A stretch of DNA of 64,000 bases from Hoylesella loescheii DSM 19665 = JCM 12249 = ATCC 15930 (GTDB taxonomy: Bacteria; Bacteroidota; Bacteroidia; Bacteroidales; Bacteroidaceae): assembly GCF_000378085.1 (NCBI RefSeq), contig NZ_KB899215.1, positions 62,001 to 126,000 of the forward strand, read 5' to 3'. Numbering within the stretch: the first letter of the stretch is position 1; every line of letters starts with the position of its first letter. Position numbers and translations under genes: made by a program. This document shows positions 34,412-43,356 of the stretch, piece by piece. Below the pieces are notes generated by a model. That model was given only the letters and a program-made list of their open reading frames with translations, made no database searches and was not told the DNA's origin.

Positions 34412-36952
34412 ATGACGCAAGCAAAGCTGAAATTAGCATTGGTTGCCTTGTGCTACGCCCCTGTGGCCTTTGCGCAAACACCCAAAGATGACAAACAGCA
34501 ACAGCCAACAACGGTAGACGAGTCGGCATTTACCTTCACCGAGGCACAACTCGGAGAGAACGATAACATGTCGCAAAACGTAACCATCATCAATTCGGCA
34601 TCAAATCTCTATGCCTCGCAAGTGGGTTATCTTTTCTCACCAATGAGGTTCAGATACCGTGCTTTTAACCAAAAGTACAACGAAGTGCATGTAAACGGAG
34701 TGCCGGTAAACGATGTTGTGAGCGGACAATTTCGTTTCTCGAACGTGGGAGGCTTGAATCAGCAGACCCGCAACGCCGACTTTGCATTGCCATTTGAAAG
34801 CAACCTGTTTGCCATGCCTGCTATGGGCGGTTCTAACAACTACGATTTCAGACCCGCAAACTTACCGGCTGGACATCGTTTAACCCTTGGAGGCGCTAAC
34901 CGTAACTATACCTTGCGTGGCATGTACACTTATAACAGTGGACTGAACGAGCGAGGCTGGGCATTCTCGGCCAACTTAACCTATCGCTGGGCTAACCGCG
35001 GATATGTAGAAGGCACGTTCTATAACGCACTGTCTTACTTCTTTGGCGTGCAAAAGGTGTTTGGTTCGCGCATGCAACATTCGCTGGCGTTGAGCACTTG
35101 GGGTAATCCCACCGAGCGCGGAACGCAAGGAGCAGCCACCGACGAAAGCTATTGGATAGCCAATAACAACCAATACAACCCCTATTGGGGATACCAAAAC
35201 GGCAAGGTGAGAAACTCGCGCGTGGTAAACGACTTCTCCCCGTCGGCCGTAATGACGTGGGACTGGAAGATAGACGATGGCTTAAAGCTTTCAACTTCGC
35301 TGTTCGGACGATACAGCATGTACAAGAGCACGAAGCTGAACTACAATAACAGCGACAATCCACAGCCCGATTACTGGAAGATGTTACCCAGCAGCTATTA
35401 CGATGTTTGGGATGAAACCAACGCCGTAGCAAGAACGGACCAGGCCTTAGACGACTGGAATACGGCCTATAACTATCTTACTGCACGGAAAGAAAACCGT
35501 CAAGTGAACTGGGATAGACTGTATGCGGCCAACCGAAGCGTGGCTGCGCAAGGGGTGGATGCCATGTATTTCCTGCAAGCCCGTCGTAACGACGCACTCA
35601 ACCTCTCGTTGGCCTCTACGCTGAACATGCAGGTTACCAAAACATCTAGCTGGAATTTGGGCTATATCGTCAGCACCAATAACGCCCGCCACTATCAAAC
35701 GATGGAGGACTTGCTGGGTGCAACCACCTATCACAACGTTAACACGTATGCCATCGGCACGTATGCGCCCAACTCTTCGCAGGTGCAATACGACCTGAAT
35801 AACCCCAATGCGCTTGTTGGTAAAGGCGATGTGTTTGGCTACGACTATCGTTTGCTGGTGAATAAGGCCATGGCATGGACCAGCTATAATGTGCTTCTGG
35901 GTCGCGTCAACCTGATGTTTGCGGGTAAGGTAGGCGGTGTTAGCATGCAGCGCGACGGTAAAATGCGCAACGGACTCTTTGCCGACAGTTCGTTTGGCAA
36001 AAGTGGCACGGCTCGTTTCCTTGAAGGTGGCGGTAAGGCTAGCCTGATTTGGAGCATGGGAGGTGGCAATACGTTGCAGTTGGGACAAGGTTATCAGTAT
36101 AATGCACCCACACCTTACGTGTCGTTTGTTGCTCCCGAGCTGAACAACGACTTTGTACAAGGACTTAAAAACGAACGTGTGTACAGCGCCGAACTGGGTT
36201 TTCAGCATCAATCGGGCCGTATACACCTCAACCTAAACGGCTATTTCAGTCATCTGAGCAATGTTTCTGATTGGCAATGCTTCTATTTCGACGATATCAA
36301 CTCATTCTCTTACGTTTCGATAACAGGTCAGAAGAAAGTATTTTATGGTGTCGAAGCAGCGTTGAAGTATAAAATCAACTCCGTATTCGACGTGAAACTG
36401 CTCGGCACGATGAGCGAAGCCAAAACCATTAACGATGCTTACGTAACCTATGTAAACTCTACACAGGGCACTTACGAAACCGATATCTTGCTCAATAAGG
36501 ACATGCGCGAGGCTGGAACACCCCTTACGGCGGGTAGTTTGATACTTAGCTACCACAAGGGAGGTTGGTTCGTAGACTTGGCCGGTAACTACTACGACCG
36601 TATTTACTTAGGTCATTCGCTCTATCATCGCTATAAGAGTGTTGGTGAGAAGCGTGGAAACGTAGACGCCGAAGGCAATGTGATGCGCTCTCCCCAAGAG
36701 AAAGGCCACGGAGGGTTTATGCTCGACGGATCAATTGGTAAGAGCCTCTATCTCAAACACGGACAGTTGTCTATCAACTTGATGTTCACAAACCTGCTGA
36801 ACAACAGCCGTATCGTGACAGGTGGCTACGAACAAAGTCGTTCAGACTATACCGCATCGGGCAATGCACGTGCCTATAAGTTCTCGCGTAACCCCAAAAA
36901 GTTCTACGCTTGGGGTACCAATGCAATGCTCAACGTTACCTATCGTTTTTAA
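34412..36952 (+). CDS. TonB-dependent outer-membrane receptor (probable nucleic-acid-related substrate)
   Basis: An 846-residue protein from the ATG at 34412, which gives the signal peptide MTQAKLKLALVALCYAPVAF; the upstream start at 34334 lies before the promoter-like TTACTTTG at 34369. A plug-like region (residues about 50-140, with VNGVPVNDVVSGQFRFSN) is followed by a large barrel with many aromatic strands, ending in the strand MLNVTYRF, whose terminal Phe is typical of outer-membrane barrels. No SusD-like partner is adjacent. The following genes (DUF5689, OB-fold lipoprotein, nuclease) suggest it imports nucleic-acid fragments; this is inference. Confidence 0.85.
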   Translation: MTQAKLKLALVALCYAPVAFAQTPKDDKQQQPTTVDESAFTFTEAQLGENDNMSQNVTIINSASNLYASQVGYLFSPMRFRYRAFNQKYNEVHVNGVPVNDVVSGQFRFSNVGGLNQQTRNADFALPFESNLFAMPAMGGSNNYDFRPANLPAGHRLTLGGANRNYTLRGMYTYNSGLNERGWAFSANLTYRWANRGYVEGTFYNALSYFFGVQKVFGSRMQHSLALSTWGNPTERGTQGAATDESYWIANNNQYNPYWGYQNGKVRNSRVVNDFSPSAVMTWDWKIDDGLKLSTSLFGRYSMYKSTKLNYNNSDNPQPDYWKMLPSSYYDVWDETNAVARTDQALDDWNTAYNYLTARKENRQVNWDRLYAANRSVAAQGVDAMYFLQARRNDALNLSLASTLNMQVTKTSSWNLGYIVSTNNARHYQTMEDLLGATTYHNVNTYAIGTYAPNSSQVQYDLNNPNALVGKGDVFGYDYRLLVNKAMAWTSYNVLLGRVNLMFAGKVGGVSMQRDGKMRNGLFADSSFGKSGTARFLEGGGKASLIWSMGGGNTLQLGQGYQYNAPTPYVSFVAPELNNDFVQGLKNERVYSAELGFQHQSGRIHLNLNGYFSHLSNVSDWQCFYFDDINSFSYVSITGQKKVFYGVEAALKYKINSVFDVKLLGTMSEAKTINDAYVTYVNSTQGTYETDILLNKDMREAGTPLTAGSLILSYHKGGWFVDLAGNYYDRIYLGHSLYHRYKSVGEKRGNVDAEGNVMRSPQEKGHGGFMLDGSIGKSLYLKHGQLSINLMFTNLLNNSRIVTGGYEQSRSDYTASGNARAYKFSRNPKKFYAWGTNAMLNVTYRF

Positions 36953-37084
36953 TGCCACGAGACTTTAACGTCTCCAAGCATGCTATCTATAAATTGAGAA
37001 GTTCATAACCGGAACACGCACACCCGATGTCAGGCTGGCGAAAGTCAGTAACTCGGGGCGCGTAAACAAAACATCAATAACGAC

Positions 37085-37927
37085 ATGAAAATAAGATATT
37101 CGCTCATCGCCATAGCTTGTGCAGCCCTCGTTGGCTGTATGGACAAAGATTGGAACGACCCCAACAACAGCGAGGCGTATGGTAATCCGAGCATTAAAGA
37201 AACAAAAGTGATTACCATTGGCGAGCTGAAGAAGGATTACGCCGATGTTATCGCATCGCAAACAGCCCCTTATAAAAAGGTGGAGAACGATGTGCAAATT
37301 AAAGGGCGCATAACAGGTAACGACATTCAAGGCAACATCTATAATAGTGTATGCATCGAAGATGCAACAGGAGGCATACTTATTGACATCGCCCAAGGCG
37401 GTTTGTTTGCCTATTTGCCCGTTGGACAAGAGATTGTCGTTAACCTCAAAGACCTCTATGTGGGAAGTTATGGACAGCAGGCGGCTATCGGCACGCCCTT
37501 TACCAATGGTAAGGGGCAGACGTCGGTTAGCAGAATGAACCGCTATCTGTGGAACGAGCACTTCAATTATGTAGGCGCTGTCGATGCCTCGAAGGTTCAA
37601 CCCGAGGTGTTCGACGTGTCGAAGATTGCCGATGCAGAGTATCTTCGCACGCATAGTGGCCGACTGATGACCATCAAGGGCGTAAAGTTTAAAGATGCCG
37701 ATGGCACAAAGGTGTTTGCAACAGCTGCCGAGAAGGATGCCGCCAACAGTGTTAACCGCGAGCTGGAGGGTTACACCAACCGTCAGATTGTGGTGCGCAC
37801 CAGCACCTATGCCGACTTTGCTGCCACGCCTTTGCCACAAGGAACGGTAGACATAACAGGCATATTCACCCGCTTTCGCAACACGTGGCAAATACTGTTG
37901 CGCACTGAAAGCGACGTGAAGAAATAA
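37085..37927 (+). CDS. DUF5689-type OB-fold lipoprotein
   Basis: A 280-residue lipoprotein; the lipobox ALVGC has Cys at about 18. The domain at about 40-140 (ITIGELKKDY, then VQIKGRITGNDIQGNIYN and SVCIEDATGGILIDIAQ) is the OB-like fold of DUF5689, common in Bacteroidota surface proteins linked to nucleases. A second half (YLRTHSGRLMTIKGVKF to ITGIFTRFRNTWQILLRT) looks like another OB domain. It probably binds a polymer on the cell surface. It lies 132 bp after the TonB receptor. Confidence 0.78.
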   Translation: MKIRYSLIAIACAALVGCMDKDWNDPNNSEAYGNPSIKETKVITIGELKKDYADVIASQTAPYKKVENDVQIKGRITGNDIQGNIYNSVCIEDATGGILIDIAQGGLFAYLPVGQEIVVNLKDLYVGSYGQQAAIGTPFTNGKGQTSVSRMNRYLWNEHFNYVGAVDASKVQPEVFDVSKIADAEYLRTHSGRLMTIKGVKFKDADGTKVFATAAEKDAANSVNRELEGYTNRQIVVRTSTYADFAATPLPQGTVDITGIFTRFRNTWQILLRTESDVKK

Positions 37928-38063
37928 AGAATGCACTGAATTTTCGCCCATCTTCCAATTGCCTTTGCTTGTCTTCATGGTTAAGTTTATGCAGACAACG
38001 CAGTGGAGAGTGGGGTAGAAACTTTATTAAACAATCCATTAACACATATAACAACCAATCGTT

Positions 38064-39443
38064 ATGAAGAAATTTATTTATTCGATGATGATGTTGGCCT
38101 TTGCTGCCACCACCTTTACGGGATGTGAAAGCGTTCCCGAACCATACGTAAACCCGAACCTGAAAAAGGGAGGAACCTCGGAAACGGTTGAACCCGGAAA
38201 AGCCGCAGGTACAGGAACGGAATCCGATCCTTATAACGTTACTGCCGCCTTGGAGAAGATTAAGACCCTGAAAGACGGAGAGGATACAGGCGAAATCTTT
38301 GTGAAAGGAAAGATTAGGAGTGTTAAGGAAGTGGATACAGGTAATTTTGGCAATGCCACTTACTTTATTTCCGACGACAATACCAAAAAGATGGATAGCT
38401 TGCAGATCTTCCGCAGCCTGTATTTAGGTAAGACCAAGTTCACTGCTAAGGATCAAATCAAAGCGGGCGACGAGGTAGTTATCCGTGGAATTTTCATTAA
38501 TTTCAAAGGCAACACACCTGAAAGCGATGCCAACAAATCGTGGATTCACTCACTTAACGGTAAGAAAGTTGAGGCCGAAACGCTAGTTCCTGGCGAACCT
38601 AAGGGTGCTGGAACAGAGGCCGAACCTTACAACGTAACGGCCGCTTTGGCTAAGGTTAGGGCGTTGGCTGCCGATGGTAAGCTTGAAAATATCTATGTAA
38701 AGGGTAAAATTAGATTTATCAAATCGGTTGATAAAGGCCAATATGGTAATGCCACTTACTATATTTCGGACGACAATACCAAGAAGATGGACAGCTTGCA
38801 GATCTTCCGCAGCCTGTATTTAGGCAACACTAAGTTCACCGCAGACAACCAAATTAAGGTGGGAGATGAAGTTGTTATCTATGGTACATTCATCAATTTT
38901 AAGGGTAATACGCCCGAAACTGAAGGTAACAAGTCGTACATCTTCACGCTTAACGGCAAGAAAGAGGCAGGTGGAACTAATCCCGACAAGCCAGAAACAC
39001 CCCAAACGGGCAAAGAACTTTCTATTGATGGGCAAGTGGTAACGTTGACCGCTGCCAACACAGAGGTGGGAACGGAAACCGTAACCTACGAAGTTAAGAC
39101 CTTGGGAGAAACTGATATAAAAACGCTTACATCAATAAATTTGGCCGAAGGCTTGAAGATGACCTTTGATGCAGGTGGCGAACAGAACGCACCCGCTTAT
39201 TTCGCGAAGTATCATAATGTGCGTCTGTATAAGAATAACAGCTTCACCATAACTGGGAACAAGAAGATTGCGAAGGTTATTCTTGACTGCGACAAGTTCA
39301 ATACAACACTTTATGTTGGTAATTCCACGGCTACTGTTTCTTTCTCAGGCAACTCGGTAACTTACAAGAACGTGTTCTCAGAACCCAAGGGTGGTGGTGT
39401 GCAAATGCGCATACTTAAAGTTACTGTTGTATACGCCAAGTAA
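38064..39443 (+). CDS. Lipoprotein with two nearly identical OB-fold-like repeats
   Basis: A 459-residue lipoprotein (lipobox FTGC, Cys about 21). Two repeats of about 132 residues lie at about 47-165 and 179-297. Both contain NATYFISDDNTKKMDSLQIF (or YIS) and the motif FINFKGNTPE, and are similar also at DNA level (offset 396 nt), so the duplication is recent. The third part (about 320-459) is a beta-rich domain ending VQMRILKVTVVYAK. OB-type repeats point to surface binding of a nucleic acid or sugar polymer. It sits between the DUF5689 gene and rpmE. I do not recognise the C-terminal domain. Confidence 0.75.
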   Translation: MKKFIYSMMMLAFAATTFTGCESVPEPYVNPNLKKGGTSETVEPGKAAGTGTESDPYNVTAALEKIKTLKDGEDTGEIFVKGKIRSVKEVDTGNFGNATYFISDDNTKKMDSLQIFRSLYLGKTKFTAKDQIKAGDEVVIRGIFINFKGNTPESDANKSWIHSLNGKKVEAETLVPGEPKGAGTEAEPYNVTAALAKVRALAADGKLENIYVKGKIRFIKSVDKGQYGNATYYISDDNTKKMDSLQIFRSLYLGNTKFTADNQIKVGDEVVIYGTFINFKGNTPETEGNKSYIFTLNGKKEAGGTNPDKPETPQTGKELSIDGQVVTLTAANTEVGTETVTYEVKTLGETDIKTLTSINLAEGLKMTFDAGGEQNAPAYFAKYHNVRLYKNNSFTITGNKKIAKVILDCDKFNTTLYVGNSTATVSFSGNSVTYKNVFSEPKGGGVQMRILKVTVVYAK

Positions 39444-39529
39444 GACTTTTTGAGTTTGCTGAAAACTTTAGAACAGCAGCACACAACGTCTTCGTTGGTA
39501 ACGGCTAAACCAGCGGTTGGCACAGTTTC

Positions 39530-39620
39530 TTGTTGACTCGTTAACTTGTTAACTTGTCGGCAGTCAGAGTCTCTTGGTCAATAGCCAATTCTCTCTTGCC
39601 AACTCACCAATTCACTAAAA
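39530..39620. repeat. Short AACTTGTTAAC repeat run
   Basis: Units such as GTTAACTTGTTAACTTGTCGG and CCAACTCACCAATTCACT. It lies between the OB-fold lipoprotein gene and the rpmE promoter. Confidence 0.5.
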
Positions 39621-39633
39621 AAGCATCTAAAGC

Positions 39634-39672
39634 TTTGGCGGGCTGCAAATTTATTCGTAAATTTGCAGCCCG
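39634..39672 (+). promoter_or_regulatory. rpmE promoter covered by a perfect 15-bp palindrome
   Basis: A -33-like TTTG at 39634 and a -7 TAAATTTG at 39658-39665 are about 20 bp apart, the normal Bacteroidota spacing. The stretch 39639-39672 is a perfect inverted repeat: arms CGGGCTGCAAATTTA and TAAATTTGCAGCCCG with a TTCG loop. The right arm contains the -7 element. It looks like an operator, or a leader/attenuator hairpin, for the bL31 gene at 39714. Confidence 0.6.
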
Positions 39673-39713
39673 TATAGTGTACGTATAACATAACATTTAT
39701 ATAAAATAGTAAA

Positions 39714-39965
39714 ATGAAAAAAGGTATTCACCCCGAAAACTATCGCCCCGTCGTATTCAAAGATATGTCCAACGGCGATATGTTCCTTTCACAGTCTACT
39801 TGCAAAACAAATGATACAGTAGAGTTTGAAGGCGAAACTTACCCCGTGGTAAAGATTGAAATCTCAAGCACCTCGCACCCATTCTATACGGGTAAGAGCA
39901 AGCTTGTCGACACGGCTGGTCGCGTAGACCGCTTCATGAACCGCTATGGTAAGATCAAAAAATAA
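39714..39965 (+). CDS. rpmE2: 50S ribosomal protein bL31, type B
   Basis: An 83-residue protein starting [20 protein letters not shown]. It matches type B L31: it has no CxxC zinc motif and ends in the basic [10 protein letters not shown]. It is part of the large subunit. Zinc-independent (type B) forms are often up-regulated when zinc is scarce. It is embedded in the nucleic-acid-utilisation region, but has its own promoter palindrome and terminator. Confidence 0.95.
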   Translation: MKKGIHPENYRPVVFKDMSNGDMFLSQSTCKTNDTVEFEGETYPVVKIEISSTSHPFYTGKSKLVDTAGRVDRFMNRYGKIKK

Positions 39966-40001
39966 TATATCTTTTTTACAAGCATATATTTAAAACTTCT
40001 G

Positions 40002-40045
40002 AAATGCGCCCTCAACGTAGTTGCATATACGTTAAGGGCGCATTT
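40002..40045 (+). terminator. Strong rpmE terminator
   Basis: AAATGCGCCCTCAACGTA and TACGTTAAGGGCGCATTTT pair over about 17 bp with a loop of about 8 nt, followed by T residues in the right arm. It separates rpmE from the nuclease gene. Confidence 0.85.
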
Positions 40046-40131
40046 TGCAACTTGGCGTATGGCGTTTGCTGTATGGGCATCGACCAGCGCATCAATTCGT
40101 TTCATAACCTATAATCCTTTTTCTTGGCAAG

Positions 40132-41028
40132 ATGATAAAGAAGATAATGATGTTCGCCGTGGCGTTTGCCTTGGTGGCTTGCGAGGGCGAAGACCTCAGC
40201 AAAGTGAACAAACCAAATGGTGGCGGCAATACGCCTACGGGCGAAAACCGCAACGCCAACGATGCCAGAACTCAGAGGGAATATGGCCGTTTGGAGTTTC
40301 CCCGACTTAAATCGGGGGCTAATCGGGTGCTGTTACATGCAACAGCCAATGGCGTTTTGAACTTCGCCATAGAATGGAACGACACAAAAAAGGCGCAAAG
40401 GTGGTCGTGCTACCAGCTCTTTAAGAGTAACATGATGAAGAATACAGACCGCTATAAGTCTGATTCCAACCAATATCCGGTTGACCCCTTGTTGCCCAAG
40501 ACACTTTGGTTTACGTCCGATCCGTATTGGCGAACGGGCTACGATCATGGTCATATCTGTCCTTCGGCCGACAGACTCAATTCAGCCGAAGCCAATTACC
40601 AAACGTTTTATATCACCAATATGCAGCCACAGGTGCATGGATTTAATGCAGGCGTTTGGCAGAACATGGAAAATAAGGTGCGCGAGATAGCTAGCCGCAA
40701 CGGATATTCATTCTGCGACACCCTCTATATTTGCAAGGGCGGCACCATCGACAAGCCCGAGCAGGTGTTGAAAACCGTAGGCAAAGGCTTGATTGTACCC
40801 AAATATTTCTTTATGGCCCTGCTTCGGGTGAAGAATGGCGTGTATAATGCCATGGGCTTTTGGATAGAACACAAGGCTAGCGATGATAAACGATTGGCCA
40901 AATATGCCGTCTCTATTAAGGAATTGGAGGAAAAGACGGGTATCGACTTTTTCTGTAATTTGCCCGATAATATTGAGAATGCCGTTGAAAACGCTGCGGT
41001 GAACAATACGTTTTGGGGGCTAGATTGA
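40132..41028 (+). CDS. DNA/RNA non-specific endonuclease, lipoprotein
   Basis: A 298-residue protein with a signal of the lipoprotein type (MIKKIMMFAVAFALVAC, Cys about 17). The catalytic core is of the beta-beta-alpha metal NUC family: GYDHGHICPSADR (the DRGH-like motif with H as general base) near 137-149 and a metal-binding Asn in FNAGVWQNMENKVRE. It would be anchored on the periplasmic side or exposed outside and would cut DNA and RNA. With the TonB receptor and OB lipoproteins before it, it suggests scavenging of extracellular nucleic acid. Confidence 0.9.
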   Translation: MIKKIMMFAVAFALVACEGEDLSKVNKPNGGGNTPTGENRNANDARTQREYGRLEFPRLKSGANRVLLHATANGVLNFAIEWNDTKKAQRWSCYQLFKSNMMKNTDRYKSDSNQYPVDPLLPKTLWFTSDPYWRTGYDHGHICPSADRLNSAEANYQTFYITNMQPQVHGFNAGVWQNMENKVREIASRNGYSFCDTLYICKGGTIDKPEQVLKTVGKGLIVPKYFFMALLRVKNGVYNAMGFWIEHKASDDKRLAKYAVSIKELEEKTGIDFFCNLPDNIENAVENAAVNNTFWGLD

Positions 41029-41040
41029 AAGATAGGCTAT

Positions 41041-41187
41041 GCAAATTCGGGATAGGAGTGCGGTGTTTTTGGGCCAAAGTTAAGGCGTAAAATGGCTATT
41101 GCACCAACTAACGTTTTGTGGTAGATGGGTACATCGTATAGCCGAACAAATTCTTACACAGCTTTTTCTTATTCCAAACTCGCGCAT
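41041..41187 (-). mobile_element. MITE-like element, copy 4 (reverse orientation)
   Basis: A 147-bp stretch bounded by AAATTCGGGATAGGA and TTCTTATTCCAAACTCGCGC. The internal GTTAGTTGGTGCAATAGCC, read on the minus strand, matches the core of the other copies. It is immediately followed by copy 5. Confidence 0.5.
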
Positions 41188-41191
41188 AGAC

Positions 41192-41319
41192 TTACGCGAG
41201 TTCGGATAAAACTCAATCGTTATGCCTTCTGTTGCGTAGCATTAGTTGGCGAGAAAGCCATTTCTTTACCTGTCCAATCTTGTTAAGAGGGCATGGTTTC
41301 TTGTCCCGAACTCGCCAAT
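41192..41319 (+). mobile_element. MITE-like element, copy 5
   Basis: A 128-bp copy with ends TTACGCGAGTTCGGATAA and TTGTCCCGAACTCGCCAA. The core GCATTAGTTGGCGAGAAAGC is as in copies 1-3. About 107 bp separate it from array C. Confidence 0.6.
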
Positions 41320-41425
41320 CAACCCTTTCGTCGTTTGCATTTTCATAGTTCCGAGAATGCGTTTTCTATGCCCTGATTATACCTTATTACATTAAACGCC
41401 GAGTTAAATGTATTTTGGACGGCTG

Positions 41426-41508
41426 TTCCATGTTATCTGGAATGCAGTTCCAGTTAAACTGGAACACTGTTCCAACTTATCTGGAACAGGGTTCCATCTT
41501 AGCTGTAA
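41426..41508. repeat. 22-bp palindromic array C (TTCCA-N7-TGGAA)
   Basis: Four units: 41426-41442, 41448-41464, 41470-41486 and 41492-41508 (the last with TGTAA). Spacers are 5 bp, so the period is 22. Flanked on the right by GAGCTTAAAAAGCTC, as in A and E, and on the left by TTTTGGACGGCTG, as in E. Confidence 0.87.
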
Positions 41509-41660
41509 CAAGGCTGGAGCTTAAAAAGCTCACTACATGAGCTTATCCCAAACTCGCCCATAGACTTGTAAGCATTGGTAGGACAAGTACTAACGGCCTG
41601 GCTAGTCGTCAGACATATAGGTGCAGAGGCTAACTGGGCGTAAGGGTTTAGCATAAAAAA

Positions 41661-41683
41661 CGGACGAGCTTATTGCTCGTCCG
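41661..41683 (-). terminator. Terminator for the minus-strand lipoprotein gene
   Basis: CGGACGAGC-TTATT-GCTCGTCCG, read on the minus strand followed by TTTTTTATGC. It lies 125 bp beyond the stop of the gene at 41808. Confidence 0.8.
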
Positions 41684-41807
41684 CACTCTTTTCACAACTT
41701 ATTTACAAACTATTTGGCATGAAACTTGTATATTGGCGTGGTTAACTTCGATGTATAAGTTGCTGGCCTTATTGGCTCGCTTTTATTTAACTGTTTTTGG
41801 TGGAGGG

Positions 41808-42386
41808 TTATTTTGAACTTGTTGAGTCGTTGAGTTCAGAGGAATCTAAGAGACCTTTCTTCGCCAGCGAGTATCTTCTGAAGTCGAATTTATTCGTCTC
41901 GTTTATTCCGCGCATCATGCCCGAGAACTCATTATCGTCGAGATGAAGCTCGCTGTACGCAATGCTCATCGTATAATTATTGTCGTAGGTGATGATGATT
42001 GCTCGTGTGCGGATGTCGATGCGCCATGAGAAGCTCCGTCTGAAAGGATTTGGGTCGTGGCGGCCCTCATAGTCCACTTGTCTTCCGCGCCCGTAAATGG
42101 CGTTCGAATTATATTGGTCGAACTCGATGTCCGTGTAATAAGTCTTCTTCCCGGAATTGCCGTAAGCGTCCTGTCCGCGGGCTACCAACTTTCCATCCCA
42201 ATGTCCGCGCAGCGTTTGGGCCATAGCAAGCAAATCGGTAGACGGGTAATCGTAGCTGTCGTCCCACCAACTGCTTCGGTGAAATTCATCGTCGCCATAA
42301 TAGTTGTTGTCTATTTCACAACCCGAAACGAACATCGTAGCAATGGCGATAACAGCCATCGTACCTAGTGTCTTTAAGCTCTTCAT
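41808..42386 (-). CDS. Hypothetical lipoprotein
   Basis: A 192-residue protein with a lipoprotein signal (MKSLKTLGTMAVIAIATMFVSGC; Cys 23). The mature part has an aromatic, acidic segment (YYGDDEFHRSSWWDDSYDY) and a beta-rich core, possibly lipocalin-like (GHWDGKLVARGQDAYGN, SFSWRIDIRTRAIIITYD, ELHLDDNEFSGMM). No family recognised. It is periplasmic, with its own promoter motif at 42414-42421. Confidence 0.7.
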   Translation of the reverse strand: MKSLKTLGTMAVIAIATMFVSGCEIDNNYYGDDEFHRSSWWDDSYDYPSTDLLAMAQTLRGHWDGKLVARGQDAYGNSGKKTYYTDIEFDQYNSNAIYGRGRQVDYEGRHDPNPFRRSFSWRIDIRTRAIIITYDNNYTMSIAYSELHLDDNEFSGMMRGINETNKFDFRRYSLAKKGLLDSSELNDSTSSK

Positions 42387-42413
42387 ACTCTAATCGGTTT
42401 AAAATTTATGTTG

Positions 42414-42421
42414 CAAAGATA
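42414..42421 (-). promoter_or_regulatory. -7 promoter motif (TATCTTTG) of the lipoprotein gene
   Basis: TATCTTTG on the minus strand, 28 nt before the ATG at 42386. Confidence 0.65.
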
Positions 42422-42549
42422 GGCAAAAGGGTAACTATGCGTATGGGAGGTTCGTCTATTTTGGGGTAGGGCTTCGCCTATTGTGTAGGGGATTTCCCCT
42501 AATAATGTTAATGTAGATGTTTTAAAAGTGCGGTTTCAATAATAATTGT

Positions 42550-42557
42550 TATCTTTG
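42550..42557 (+). promoter_or_regulatory. -7 promoter motif (TATCTTTG) of the glutathione peroxidase gene
   Basis: TATCTTTG at 42550-42557; leader about 45 nt to the ATG at 42610. Confidence 0.7.
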
Positions 42558-42609
42558 TAGACGCGCAAAAACGCGCTAGTTTGAATAACATTAAACACAA
42601 TATTTGGAA

Positions 42610-43158
42610 ATGAAAACAGTATACGATTTCGTCGTTAAAGACAGAAAAGGCGGCGAAGTATCATTGAGAGAGTATGCCAATGAGGTTATCCTCATCGTGA
42701 ACACTGCAACCAAGTGTGGTTTCACACCGCAATACGAAGAATTGGAGGCTATCTACGAAAAATATCATGCTAAGGGTTTCACCATCCTAGACTTCCCTTG
42801 CAACCAGTTCGGACAGCAAGCTCCTGGCACAGACGAGAGCATTCACGAGTTTTGCAAACTGAACTTTGGCACCGAATTCCCTCGTTTCAAGAAAATAAAG
42901 GTAAACGGCGAAGACGCTGATCCGCTGTACAAGTACCTCAAAGAGCAAAAGGGCTTTGCTGGTTGGGACCCCAACCACAAGCTAACACCCATACTCGAAG
43001 AGATGCTCTCTAAGGAAGATCCCGACTATAAGGAAAAGGCTGACATTAAATGGAACTTCACCAAGTTCCTCGTTAACAAGCAGGGGCTTGTGGTGGCTCG
43101 TTTCGAACCCACCGAAAGTCTTGAAAACGTAAGCAAGAAGATTGAAGAACTGCTCTAA
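42610..43158 (+). CDS. Glutathione peroxidase-family thiol peroxidase
   Basis: A 182-residue protein starting MKTVYDFVVKDRKGGEVSLR (a TTG three nt upstream in the same frame is less likely). The peroxidatic Cys is C36 in TATKCGFTPQY. The Gln and Trp of the catalytic tetrad are in PCNQFGQQAPG and IKWNFTKF. It reduces H2O2 and lipid hydroperoxides with thioredoxin as the likely reductant; thioredoxin reductase is encoded next to it. It is cytoplasmic. Confidence 0.92.
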   Translation: MKTVYDFVVKDRKGGEVSLREYANEVILIVNTATKCGFTPQYEELEAIYEKYHAKGFTILDFPCNQFGQQAPGTDESIHEFCKLNFGTEFPRFKKIKVNGEDADPLYKYLKEQKGFAGWDPNHKLTPILEEMLSKEDPDYKEKADIKWNFTKFLVNKQGLVVARFEPTESLENVSKKIEELL

Positions 43159-43356
43159 GCCTTAAACCACCGAACGAAAGGGGAGTTAAAGAGAGATGTC
43201 AAAAACCTGTGCCATACACCTTATATATAAAGGACGAGGTAAAGACGAAATATAGGTTTTAAACCATTGTTATCGTAATAACGGCAACACGTTGGGCATA
43301 CTCTTTAACTCCTCTTCGCATTTTAAACCATTGGGAAAACTCGCAAAATACTCCTT

